From SVQP01 sp045652835 (GTDB lineage Bacteria; Bacillota; Clostridia; Oscillospirales; CAG-272), in contig JAZOLE010000101.1 of the NCBI GenBank assembly GCA_045652835.1, positions 1-12,890 of the forward strand: a DNA stretch of 12,890 nt, in the 5' to 3' direction. Every line of letters begins with the position of its first letter. Position 1 is the first letter of the stretch. Below, piece by piece: positions 5,384 to 12,890 of this stretch. Below the pieces are notes generated by a model, which was given only the letters and a program-made list of their open reading frames with translations, was not told where the DNA came from and searched no databases. A program made the translations under genes and the position numbers.

Positions 5384-7057
5384 TCAGAACAATCCGGTAA
5401 TGACACCGTTTGCATCCACGTCGATCTTCTCTGCGGCAGGAACCTTAGGAAGACCCGGCATGGTCATGATATCGCCCGTCAGCACAACCACAAAGCCTGC
5501 ACCTGCGGACACCTTAACGTTCTTAACGGTTACGGTAAAGCCCTCGGGTGCGCCCAGCTTGGTCATGTCATCCGAGAAGGAGTACTGCGTCTTTGCGACA
5601 CAGATGGGGCACTTATCAAAGCCCAGAGCGGTCAGCTCTGCGATCTGCTTTTGTGCTGCAGGCAGAATGGAAACGCCTGCACCGCCGTAAACCTTCTTAA
5701 CCACTGCTTCGATCTTATCCTGAATGCTGCCGTCCAGCTCATAGGAGAAGGTGAAATCACCCTGCTCTTCTTCGCAAAGTCTGACAACCTCGGTAGCAAG
5801 CGCTACGCCGCCTTCGCCGCCCTTAGCCCAAACCTCGGACAGAACCACGTTTACGCCAAGCTCTTTGCACTTACGGATGATCTCCTCAACCTCGGCATCG
5901 GTGTCGGTGGGGAAACGGTTCACTGCAACTACGCAAGGCAGCTTGTACACGTTCTTGATATTGGAAACGTGGCGCAAAAGGTTCGGCAGACCCTTGCCCA
6001 GCGCCTCGAGATTCTCATTGCCCAGCTCGGTCTTAGCCAAGCCACCGTGCATCTTGAGTGCACGAATGGTAGCAACCACAACAACTGCATCGGGAGTCAA
6101 GCCCGCCATGCGGCACTTGATGTCCAGGAACTTTTCAGCACCCAGATCTGCACCAAAGCCTGCCTCGGTAACCGTATAGTCACCCAGCTTCATAGCCAGC
6201 TTGGTAGCCATGATCGAGTTACAGCCGTGCGCGATGTTTGCGAAAGGACCGCCGTGTACCAGCGCGGGAGTGCCCTCCAGCGTCTGCACAAGGTTGGGCT
6301 TGATGGCATCCTTGAGAAGTGCTGCCATAGCGCCAACAGCCTTGAGATCGCCTGCGGTAACAGGCTTCTGGTCATAGGTGTAAGCTACGATGATGCGAGA
6401 AAGCCTTTCCTTGAGATCCTCGATAGAGGAAGCCAGGCAGAATACAGCCATGATCTCGGATGCAACCGTAATATCATAACCGTCCTCACGGGGCGTGCCG
6501 TTGACTCTGCCGCCAAGGCCGTCCACAACGAAACGCAGCTGACGGTCATTCATATCCACGCATCTCTTCCAGGTAATGCGTCTGGGGTCAATATTCAGCG
6601 CGTTGCCCTGATAGATGTGGTTGTCAAGCATAGCTGCGAGCAGATTGTTCGCAGCACCGATGGCGTGGAAGTCACCTGTGAAGTGCAGGTTGATATCCTC
6701 CATGGGCACAACCTGTGCCCAGCCACCGCCTGCAGCACCGCCCTTGACACCGAACACGGGACCAAGAGAAGGCTCACGCAGCGCAACCATAACGTTTTTG
6801 CCGATCTTGCGCATACCGTCTGCAAGACCGATGGTGGTGGTAGTCTTACCTTCACCTGCAGGGGTGGGAGTAATTGCGGTAACAAGGATCAGCTTGCCGT
6901 CCTTCTTATCGGTAGTGTTCATCAGCGCGGTGTAATCCACCTTTGCCTTATATCTGCCGTACTGCTCAAGATACTGCTCATCAATACCCGCGGTCTTTGC
7001 GATCTCGGTGATGGGCTGCATTGTCACACTTTGAGCAATTTCGATATCTGTCATCAT
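5384..7057 (-). CDS. fhs: formate--tetrahydrofolate ligase (10-formyl-THF synthetase)
   Basis: A 557-residue cytoplasmic enzyme, the standard length. It makes 10-formyl-THF from formate, THF and ATP. The ATP-binding P-loop is TPAGEGKT (residues 65-72), directly followed by TTTIGLADGM. The family signature follows: REPSLGPVFGVKGGAAGGG (94-112), then VVPMEDINLHFTGDFHAIGA (116-135). DIKCRMAGLTPDAVVVVATIRALKMHGG is farther along and the C-terminus is KIDVDANGVITGLF; no part is missing. Two adjacent ATGs occur; the first, at 7057, is preferred because AAGGAG (7068-7073) is 10 bases upstream, and 13 from the second. It begins 20 bases after the guaB stop and is the last gene before the terminator at 5334-5367. 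In this operon its product would feed the formyl transfers of purine synthesis; in acetogens the same enzyme serves the Wood-Ljungdahl pathway, which the window neither shows nor excludes. Confidence 0.97.
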   Translation of the reverse strand: MMTDIEIAQSVTMQPITEIAKTAGIDEQYLEQYGRYKAKVDYTALMNTTDKKDGKLILVTAITPTPAGEGKTTTTIGLADGMRKIGKNVMVALREPSLGPVFGVKGGAAGGGWAQVVPMEDINLHFTGDFHAIGAANNLLAAMLDNHIYQGNALNIDPRRITWKRCVDMNDRQLRFVVDGLGGRVNGTPREDGYDITVASEIMAVFCLASSIEDLKERLSRIIVAYTYDQKPVTAGDLKAVGAMAALLKDAIKPNLVQTLEGTPALVHGGPFANIAHGCNSIMATKLAMKLGDYTVTEAGFGADLGAEKFLDIKCRMAGLTPDAVVVVATIRALKMHGGLAKTELGNENLEALGKGLPNLLRHVSNIKNVYKLPCVVAVNRFPTDTDAEVEEIIRKCKELGVNVVLSEVWAKGGEGGVALATEVVRLCEEEQGDFTFSYELDGSIQDKIEAVVKKVYGGAGVSILPAAQKQIAELTALGFDKCPICVAKTQYSFSDDMTKLGAPEGFTVTVKNVKVSAGAGFVVVLTGDIMTMPGLPKVPAAEKIDVDANGVITGLF

Positions 7058-7077
7058 ATCAGTTGTTCTCCTTAAAA

Positions 7078-8580
7078 TTAAACTTGCTTATTGGAGGTCT
7101 TAACTACAACGTCGTGTGCGCCACCCTCAACGATACTGGTAGAAGAAACCAGCGTCAGCTTTGCCTTCTGCTGCAGCTCGGGAATGGTCAGAGCGCCGCA
7201 GTTGCACATGGTGGAGCGTACTTTGTACAGGGTGGTCTGTACGTTATCGGACAGCTTGCCTGCGTAGGGCACGTAAGAGTCAACGCCCTCTTCAAAGGAC
7301 AGCTTGGTTGCACCGCCCAGGTCATATCTCTGCCAGTTACGAGCGCGGTTAGAGCCCTCGCCCCAGTACTCCTTCATCAGCGTGCCGCCAACGTTGTCCT
7401 TTGCGCTGGGGGATTCCTCAAATCTTGCAAAGTATCTGCCAAGCATCACGAAATCTGCACCCATAGCAAGTGCGAGCGTGATGTGGTGGTCGTGTACGAT
7501 ACCGCCGTCCGAGCAAACGGGTACGTAAATACCGGTCTCCTCGAAGTACTCGTCACGAGCCTTGCAAACCTCGATCAGCGCAGTTGCCTGACCGCGGCCA
7601 ATGCCCTTGGTCTCTCTGGTGATACAGATCGAACCGCCACCGATACCGACCTTAATAAAGTCCGCACCGCAATCGGCAAGGAATCTAAAGCCCTCGCGGT
7701 CAACTACGTTACCTGCACCGATCTTGACGCTCTCGCCGTAATGCTCGCGTACCCAAGCGATGGTCTGCTGCTGCCAAGCCGAGAAGCCCTCAGAGGAGTC
7801 GATACACAGCACGTCTGCACCTGCTTCAACCAGCGCGGGAACTCTTTGCGCGTAGTCACGGGTGTTGATGCCCGCGCCTACAACGTATCTCTTGTGCTCG
7901 TCAAGCAGCTCGTTCGGATTCTGCTTATGGGTATCGTAGTCCTTGCGGAATACGAATGCAACAAGCTTGCCGTCCTGATCCACGATGGGCAGAGAGTTGA
8001 GCTTGTGATCCCAGATGATATCGTTTGCAGCCTTGAGCGTGGTGCCCTCGGGTGCGGTGATCAGCTTTGCAAGGGGGGTCATGAACTCCTCAACCTTAAG
8101 ATCGGGAGACATGCGGCTGACGCGGTAATCTCTGCCGGTTACGATGCCCAGCAGCTTGCCCGTGCCGGTACCGTCATCGGTAACAGCCACGGTGGAGTGA
8201 CCGGTCTTTTCCTTGAGCACGAGAATATCGGCAAGGGTCTGATCGGGACGGATGTTGGAATCGCTGCGTACAAAGCCTGCCTTGTGACCCTTGACGCGGG
8301 CAACCATAGCAGCCTCGTCCTCAATGGTCTGCGCACCGTAAATGAAGGACACGCCGCCCTCCTTTGCCAGAGCTACCGCCAGCTTATCGCCGGAAACCGA
8401 CTGCATGATCGCGGAAACCATGGGAATGTTCATGGTGATTGCAGACTGCTCACCCTTGCGGTAACGAACCAAAGGGGTGCGCAGGGACACGTTGGTGGGA
8501 ATGCAATCGGGGCCCGAGTAACCGGGAACTAACAGATATTCATTAAACGTATGAGATGCTTCGGGATAAAAATATGCCAT
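7078..8580 (-). CDS. guaB: inosine-5'-monophosphate dehydrogenase
   Basis: A 500-residue cytoplasmic enzyme that oxidises IMP to XMP with NAD, the committed step toward GMP. The N-terminal part of the barrel (residues 1-100, NIPMVSAIMQSVSG at 51-64) is followed by a CBS-domain pair at about 108-215 (STVAVTD, MTPLAKLI, SLPIVDQDGKL), then the rest of the catalytic barrel. D260 lies in CIDSSEG, the catalytic loop is GIGGGSICITRETKGIG (312-328) with nucleophile Cys319, and the IMP phosphate site includes SDGG (357-360). The flap Arg-Tyr pair is R418-Y419, followed by EEGVDSYVPYAG (430-441). It is a slightly divergent clostridial-type IMPDH: the canonical GPGS is GGGS, but no catalytic residue is lost. 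GGAGG (8590-8594) lies 9 bases before the ATG. It starts 19 bases after purL and ends 20 bases before fhs, inside the purine operon. Confidence 0.96.
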   Translation of the reverse strand: MAYFYPEASHTFNEYLLVPGYSGPDCIPTNVSLRTPLVRYRKGEQSAITMNIPMVSAIMQSVSGDKLAVALAKEGGVSFIYGAQTIEDEAAMVARVKGHKAGFVRSDSNIRPDQTLADILVLKEKTGHSTVAVTDDGTGTGKLLGIVTGRDYRVSRMSPDLKVEEFMTPLAKLITAPEGTTLKAANDIIWDHKLNSLPIVDQDGKLVAFVFRKDYDTHKQNPNELLDEHKRYVVGAGINTRDYAQRVPALVEAGADVLCIDSSEGFSAWQQQTIAWVREHYGESVKIGAGNVVDREGFRFLADCGADFIKVGIGGGSICITRETKGIGRGQATALIEVCKARDEYFEETGIYVPVCSDGGIVHDHHITLALAMGADFVMLGRYFARFEESPSAKDNVGGTLMKEYWGEGSNRARNWQRYDLGGATKLSFEEGVDSYVPYAGKLSDNVQTTLYKVRSTMCNCGALTIPELQQKAKLTLVSSTSIVEGGAHDVVVKTSNKQV

Positions 8581-8599
8581 ATCTATCTACCTCCAAAAA

Positions 8600-11500
8600 T
8601 TAACCTTTGAAATACTTCACAGCGGATGCAAACATGCCGATGTCAAAATTGCCGGGAACGTTGCGGTACAGACCGGAGCCGATACGCTCGGAGTGACCCA
8701 TCTTACCAAATACTCTGCCGTCGGGCGAGGTGATACCCTCGATCGCAAAGACCGAGTTATTGGGGTTGCAGCGTACGTCTGCGGTGACAATGCCCTGCTC
8801 ATCAACGTACTGGGTTGCGATCTGTCCGTTTGCAGCCAGCTGTGCTGCCAGCTCCTCGGAGCAAAGGAAGCGACCCTCGCCGTGCGAGATGGGTACGTTG
8901 ACCACATCACCAACGCTCACGCCCTGCAGCCAAGGAGAGAGGTTGGAGCAGATACGGGTGCGCACGATGCGCGACTGGTGTCTGCCAATGGTGTTGTAGG
9001 TCAGGGTGGGACAATTTTCATCGGTATCGATGATCTTGCCGTAAGGAACCAGACCCAGCTTGATCAGCGCCTGGAAGCCGTTACAAATACCTGCCATCAA
9101 GCCGTCGCGATTGTCAAGCAGATCGCTGACCTGTTCCTTGATCTCGGCATTACGGAAGAACGAGGTAATGAACTTACCCGAGCCGTCCGGCTCGTCACCG
9201 CCCGAGAAGCCACCGGGAACGAAAATGATCTGAGATTCGCGGCAAAGCTTTGCAAACTCCTCAACAGAGCGGGCAATGCCCTCACCCGTCAGGTTGTTGA
9301 TGACAAAGATCTTAGCCTTCGCACCCGCATCCGCGAATGCCTTTGCGCTGTCATATTCACAGTTTGTACCGGGGAATACGGGAATAATCACCTGAGGCTG
9401 TGCCGTCAAAATCGCGGGAGCCTTGGTCTTGCAGCCGTCCGTATATGCAACGGTGGGCAGCTCGCCATGCTTGTGCTCGATGTTGCAGGAGTAAACGCCC
9501 TCAAGCTTGTTTTCATAGGTTTGGAGCAGTGCGCCAAGGCAAACCTTAGCGTCACCCAGCGTAATGCTCTTGTCTGCGGTGGTAAAGCCCAGCAGCATGC
9601 CGTCGATATCGGCGCCGTCGGCAAGTTCAAGCACGAATGCACCGTAGTTATAACCGAATACGGTCTCAAGGCTGACTGCGCTGTCAAATGCAAAGCCGAT
9701 GCCGTTACCCATGCACATCTTGAGCACGCCCTCTGCAACGCCGCCAAGCGTAGGCGTCCATGCCGCCAGCACCTTGCCTGCCTGCATGCCTGCGTAAACG
9801 GTATCGTAAAGTGCCTTAACACTCTCTGCCAAAGGCAATCCGTTCTCGCCGATCTCGGGAGTCAGCAGCACGACCTTATGGCCTGCGCCCTTGAACTCAC
9901 CGCTGACAACTTCCTTGACGTCACCCGTGGTGACCGCAAAGGAAACCAGCGTGGGAGGTACGTCCAGCTGCTCGTAAGAGCCGCTCATCGAGTCCTTACC
10001 GCCAATGGAAGCGATCTCAAAGTCCTTCTGTGCCATCAGCGCGCCAAGCAGAGCCGCCATGGGCTTGCCCCAGCGTGCGGGGTTCTGACCGGGCTTTTCG
10101 AAGTATTCCTGGAAGGTCAGGTAAACGTCCTCAAACTTTGCGCCCTGTGCAACCAGCTTGGAAACCGATTCCACAACTGCCAAGTATGCGCTGTGGTAGG
10201 GCGACTTTTCTGCGATAAAGGGGTTATAGCCCCATGCCATATAAGAGCAGGTGTCGGTATGCTTCTTTTCTACCGAAACCTTATGTACCATTGCCTGAAT
10301 GGGGGTGAGCTGATGCACGCCGCCAAAGGGCATGAGCACTGTGCCTGCGCCGATGGTGGAGTCAAAACGCTCGGAAAGACCTCTGCGCGAGCAGATGTTC
10401 AGATCCCCTGCCAGAGCCTTAAAGCCCTGGGCAAAATCAGCGGGGATTTCCTTTGCAAAGTCAGCGGTCTTGGAAAGCTTGATCGCGGTGCGCTTGCTTG
10501 CACCGTTGGAATTCAGGAACTCACGGGAAAGGTCAACGATCACCTTGCCGTTCCATGTCATAGTCAATCTCTTCTCTGCCTTGACGCGAGCAACACGGGT
10601 AGCCTCAAGGTTTTCCTCAAGAGCCAGCTCGCAGAAGCGATCCACATCCTCGGGAGCAACTACAACAGCCATTCTCTCCTGGCTTTCGCTGATAGCAAGC
10701 TCGGTGCCGTCCAGACCCTCGTATTTCTTGGGAACAGCGTTAAGATCAATATCAAGACCGTCAGCCAGTTCACCGATTGCAACCGATACGCCGCCTGCGC
10801 CAAAGTCATTGCAGCGCTTGATCAGGCGGGAAGCCTCGGGGTTACGGAACAATCTTTGCAGCTTTCTTTCCTCGGGAGCGTTACCCTTCTGTACCTCTGC
10901 ACCGCAGCTTTCAAGGGATTCCATGGTGTGCGACTTGGAAGAGCCGGTTGCACCGCCGCAGCCGTCACGGCCGGTTCTGCCGCCCAGCAGGATGACGATA
11001 TCCTCGGGAGCGGGTACTTCGCGGCGTACGTTCTCTGCAGGAGCTGCCGCGATAACCGCACCGATCTCCATGCGCTTTGCCGCATAGCCATCGTGATACA
11101 GCTCGTCTACCTGACCGGTTGCAAGACCGATCTGGTTACCGTAGGAGGAATAGCCCGCAGCAGCCGTGGTGACCAGCTTTTTCTGGGGCAGTTTGCCGGG
11201 CAGCGTTTCAGACAGAGCGCGCGTAGGATCTGCGCCGCCCGTGACACGCATTGCGGCATATACGTAGGAACGACCGGACAGCGGGTCACGGATCGCACCG
11301 CCAATGCAGGTTGCCGCACCGCCAAAGGGCTCGATTTCGGTGGGGTGGTTATGTGTTTCATTCTTGAAGAGCAGCAGCCAGGGCTCGTCACCCTCCTCGG
11401 TCTTGACCGTGATCTTGACCGTGCATGCGTTGATCTCCTCGGACTCGTCGATCTTGGGCAGCTTGCCGTTTGCCTTGAGGTATCTTGTACCGATGGTGGC

Positions 11501-12301
11501 AATGTCCATGAGCGTCATGGGCTTGTGCTCTCTGCCAAGCTCGGTTCTCATATTCTTGTAAATGCTGCAGGCACGCTCCAGCTCCTTATCCTCGATCTCA
11601 ATCTCGCCGATCTCGGTTAAGAAGGTGGTGTGACGGCAGTGGTCGGACCAGTAGGTATCGATCATGCGGATCTCGGTGATGGTGGGATCACGCTTCTCGC
11701 TGACAAAGTAGTCGCGGCAGAACGCAAGGTCATCCATATCCATAGCCAGACCGTAATTCTTGACAAATGCGCGCAGGGCGTCGCCCTCCATCTCGCAAAA
11801 GCCGTGCAGCGTTTCAACGGTGGTGGGGATATCGTACTGAGCAGCCAGCGTTTCGGGCTTGTCCAGACTTGCCTCGCGGCTCTCCACGGGGTTGATAACG
11901 TGCTTCTTGATAGCAGCAACCTGCGCCTCGGTCAGCGCACCGTACAAGAGGTATACCTTTGCGGTGCGTACCGTAGGACGGTCGCCGCAGGAAATGATCT
12001 GCATACACTGCGCTGCGCTGTCTGCTCTCTGGTCATACTGACCGGGCAGAAACTCTACAGCAAATACGGTTGCGCCGTCCGCATCGATCTCCGCGGACAC
12101 GTTGTCCAGCTGAGGCTCGGACAGCACGGTCTGCGTTGCATACGCAAACAGCTGCTCGGTGGCATTCTCCACGTCATAGCGGTTGATCACGCGTACGCGC
12201 TCCAACGATTCGATGCCCAAAAACGTATTGATCTCTTTACAAAGGGACGCTGCCTCGTGGTCAAGTCCCTGCTTTTTTTCAACGTAAACTCTATAAACCA
12301 T
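8600..12301 (-). CDS. purL: phosphoribosylformylglycinamidine synthase, single-chain clade II form
   Basis: A 1233-residue enzyme converting FGAR, glutamine and ATP to FGAM (fourth step of purine synthesis). It joins the PurS, PurL and PurQ functions in one chain, as in the Clostridia/Streptococcus-type clade II. An N-terminal PurS-like region (about 1-135) is followed by a linker with DTYWSDHCRHTTF (215-227), the first AIR-synthase-like ATPase half with NETHNHPTEIEPFGGAA (314-330) and GGRTGRDGCGGATGSS (440-455), a second half (about 640-960), and a class I glutaminase from about 968. The glutaminase has nucleophile Cys1073 (MAGICNGFQ) and H1203/E1205 in MGHSER, so its triad is complete; the usual MPHPER is altered. 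The ATG at 12301 has AAGGAGG (12307-12313) 5 bases before it; the frame runs 24 residues farther upstream, but that stretch overlaps the end of purD. It starts 10 bases after the purD stop codon, which overlaps its ribosome binding site. Confidence 0.96.
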   Translation of the reverse strand: MVYRVYVEKKQGLDHEAASLCKEINTFLGIESLERVRVINRYDVENATEQLFAYATQTVLSEPQLDNVSAEIDADGATVFAVEFLPGQYDQRADSAAQCMQIISCGDRPTVRTAKVYLLYGALTEAQVAAIKKHVINPVESREASLDKPETLAAQYDIPTTVETLHGFCEMEGDALRAFVKNYGLAMDMDDLAFCRDYFVSEKRDPTITEIRMIDTYWSDHCRHTTFLTEIGEIEIEDKELERACSIYKNMRTELGREHKPMTLMDIATIGTRYLKANGKLPKIDESEEINACTVKITVKTEEGDEPWLLLFKNETHNHPTEIEPFGGAATCIGGAIRDPLSGRSYVYAAMRVTGGADPTRALSETLPGKLPQKKLVTTAAAGYSSYGNQIGLATGQVDELYHDGYAAKRMEIGAVIAAAPAENVRREVPAPEDIVILLGGRTGRDGCGGATGSSKSHTMESLESCGAEVQKGNAPEERKLQRLFRNPEASRLIKRCNDFGAGGVSVAIGELADGLDIDLNAVPKKYEGLDGTELAISESQERMAVVVAPEDVDRFCELALEENLEATRVARVKAEKRLTMTWNGKVIVDLSREFLNSNGASKRTAIKLSKTADFAKEIPADFAQGFKALAGDLNICSRRGLSERFDSTIGAGTVLMPFGGVHQLTPIQAMVHKVSVEKKHTDTCSYMAWGYNPFIAEKSPYHSAYLAVVESVSKLVAQGAKFEDVYLTFQEYFEKPGQNPARWGKPMAALLGALMAQKDFEIASIGGKDSMSGSYEQLDVPPTLVSFAVTTGDVKEVVSGEFKGAGHKVVLLTPEIGENGLPLAESVKALYDTVYAGMQAGKVLAAWTPTLGGVAEGVLKMCMGNGIGFAFDSAVSLETVFGYNYGAFVLELADGADIDGMLLGFTTADKSITLGDAKVCLGALLQTYENKLEGVYSCNIEHKHGELPTVAYTDGCKTKAPAILTAQPQVIIPVFPGTNCEYDSAKAFADAGAKAKIFVINNLTGEGIARSVEEFAKLCRESQIIFVPGGFSGGDEPDGSGKFITSFFRNAEIKEQVSDLLDNRDGLMAGICNGFQALIKLGLVPYGKIIDTDENCPTLTYNTIGRHQSRIVRTRICSNLSPWLQGVSVGDVVNVPISHGEGRFLCSEELAAQLAANGQIATQYVDEQGIVTADVRCNPNNSVFAIEGITSPDGRVFGKMGHSERIGSGLYRNVPGNFDIGMFASAVKYFKG

Positions 12302-12311
12302 GTTGACCTCC

Positions 12312-12890
12312 TTAACCCTGCTTTGCAGCAAGCGCGCGCTGACCGATATCGCTGCGCATATAAGCATTTTCAAACTTTACCTCGGCTGCGATTCTGTATG
12401 CATGTGCAACCGCATCCGCAAGCGTATCCTCAACCGCTACCGCGCCAAGCACTCTGCCGCCTGCGGTAACCAAACTGCCGTCCTGTACCTTTGCGCCCGC
12501 AACAAAGATGTATTCATCCTTGCCGGTTTCGGGCAGCGTCATGGGATATCCCGAGCCGTACTTCTGCGGATAACCGCCCGATGCAACCACCACGCAGCAA
12601 GCGTGACGCTGGGCAAACTTGACCTCGGTTTCTGCCAGCGTGCCGTTTGCGGTCGCCTGCATGACGGTCAAGAGATCGCTCTCCAAGAGCGGCAGCACAA
12701 CCTGCGTTTCGGGGTCACCGAAGCGGCAGTTGTACTCAATGACGCGGGGACCCTTGGGAGTCAGCATCAAGCCGAAGTACAAGCAGCCCTTAAAGGTGCG
12801 ACCCTCGGCATTCATAGCAGCAATGGTAGGCAGGAAAATGGTTTCCATGCACTCGCGTGCAATCTCCTCGGTGTAATAGGGGTTGGGCGC
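12312..12890 (-). CDS. purD: phosphoribosylamine--glycine ligase, GAR synthetase (partial, N-terminus off the window)
   Basis: The last 192 residues are present; the frame is open to the window edge. PurD joins glycine to phosphoribosylamine with ATP, giving GAR (second step of purine synthesis). The segment begins APNPYYTEEIAREC, a conserved PurD stretch just before the final part of the ATP-grasp domain, and continues with the metal-binding VIEYNCRFGDPETQ (E52 and N54 counted from the first visible residue). The C-terminal domain follows (HACCVVVASGGYPQKY, AGGRVLGAVAVEDTLADAVAHAY). The end AYMRSDIGQRALAAKQG is normal for the family. A Met codon inside the visible part (12848) is internal, since clear PurD sequence continues before it. 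The TAA stop overlaps the ribosome binding site of purL, so the two genes are tightly joined. Confidence is high for the identity; the missing part is only a window effect. Confidence 0.96.
   Translation of the reverse strand, partial: APNPYYTEEIARECMETIFLPTIAAMNAEGRTFKGCLYFGLMLTPKGPRVIEYNCRFGDPETQVVLPLLESDLLTVMQATANGTLAETEVKFAQRHACCVVVASGGYPQKYGSGYPMTLPETGKDEYIFVAGAKVQDGSLVTAGGRVLGAVAVEDTLADAVAHAYRIAAEVKFENAYMRSDIGQRALAAKQG

Noticed and set aside
5237..7075. 612-codon open frame on the plus strand opposite fhs
   Set aside because: Same register effect as over purL; the frame also runs through the terminator hairpin, and the sense strand encodes a complete fhs.
7021..8532. 503-codon open frame on the plus strand opposite guaB
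   Set aside because: In codon register with guaB and ended by the first TTA codon (Leu17) of guaB; no family resemblance.
8693..11620. 975-codon open frame on the plus strand opposite purL
   Set aside because: It is in exact codon register with purL and exists only because purL lacks TTA, CTA and TCA codons there. The protein looks like no known family, is Cys- and His-rich, and no ribosome binding site fits.
12302..12311. Riboswitch or separate promoter before purL
   Set aside because: The 10-base gap is filled by the ribosome binding site; any purine control element would lie upstream of purD, outside the window.
12302..12373. 24-residue N-terminal extension of purL
   Set aside because: It overlaps the end of purD and lacks a ribosome binding site; the ATG at 12301 has AAGGAGG at the right distance and starts the conserved VYRVYVEKK.

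Overview
The window looks like a chromosomal segment of a low-to-mid GC Gram-positive anaerobe, most likely a gut-type member of the class Clostridia (Bacillota). The signs are strong AGGAGG-type ribosome binding sites before every gene, near-consensus housekeeping promoters, a lipoprotein signal, a type III pantothenate kinase beside an ECF-type transporter subunit, a clade II (single-chain, Clostridia/Streptococcus-type) PurL, and formate-THF ligase. The taxon is an inference. There is no phage, transposase, CRISPR array, tRNA or rRNA gene.

Layout, left to right. (1) 1-1745, minus strand: a two-gene operon made of a TIM-barrel sugar isomerase/epimerase-like gene followed by a Gfo/Idh/MocA oxidoreductase cut by the window edge, with its own promoter at 1717-1745. 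(2) 1794-3341, minus strand: a small HTH regulator translationally coupled (ATGA overlap) to an M14 zinc-carboxypeptidase lipoprotein, with a promoter at 3313-3341 and a possible terminator at 1794-1825. (3) 3403-4944, plus strand: coaX and a probable pantothenate ECF S component, transcribed divergently from (2) from an extended -10 promoter. (4) 4945-5383: a convergent intergenic gap holding three copies of a short palindromic repeat and a perfectly symmetric terminator. (5) 5384-12890, minus strand: the end of a purine operon in the order purD (partial), purL, guaB, fhs, with gaps of only 10 to 20 bases. Its promoter lies outside the window.

Function: the purine block covers GAR synthesis (PurD), FGAM synthesis (PurL), the IMP to XMP step (GuaB), and the supply of 10-formyl-THF (Fhs) that purine ring closure consumes. 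The coaX pair brings in and phosphorylates pantothenate, the first step of coenzyme A synthesis. The isomerase/oxidoreductase pair probably handles a sugar or polyol whose identity cannot be read from sequence. The HTH/carboxypeptidase pair probably acts on peptides or wall muropeptides at the cell surface.

I found no convincing undescribed multi-gene system. The most interesting non-genic signal is the repeat cluster at 5027-5170, in which one copy carries paired changes that keep the hairpin. A second is the genome-wide avoidance of TTA, CTA and TCA codons, which creates very long but false antisense reading frames.
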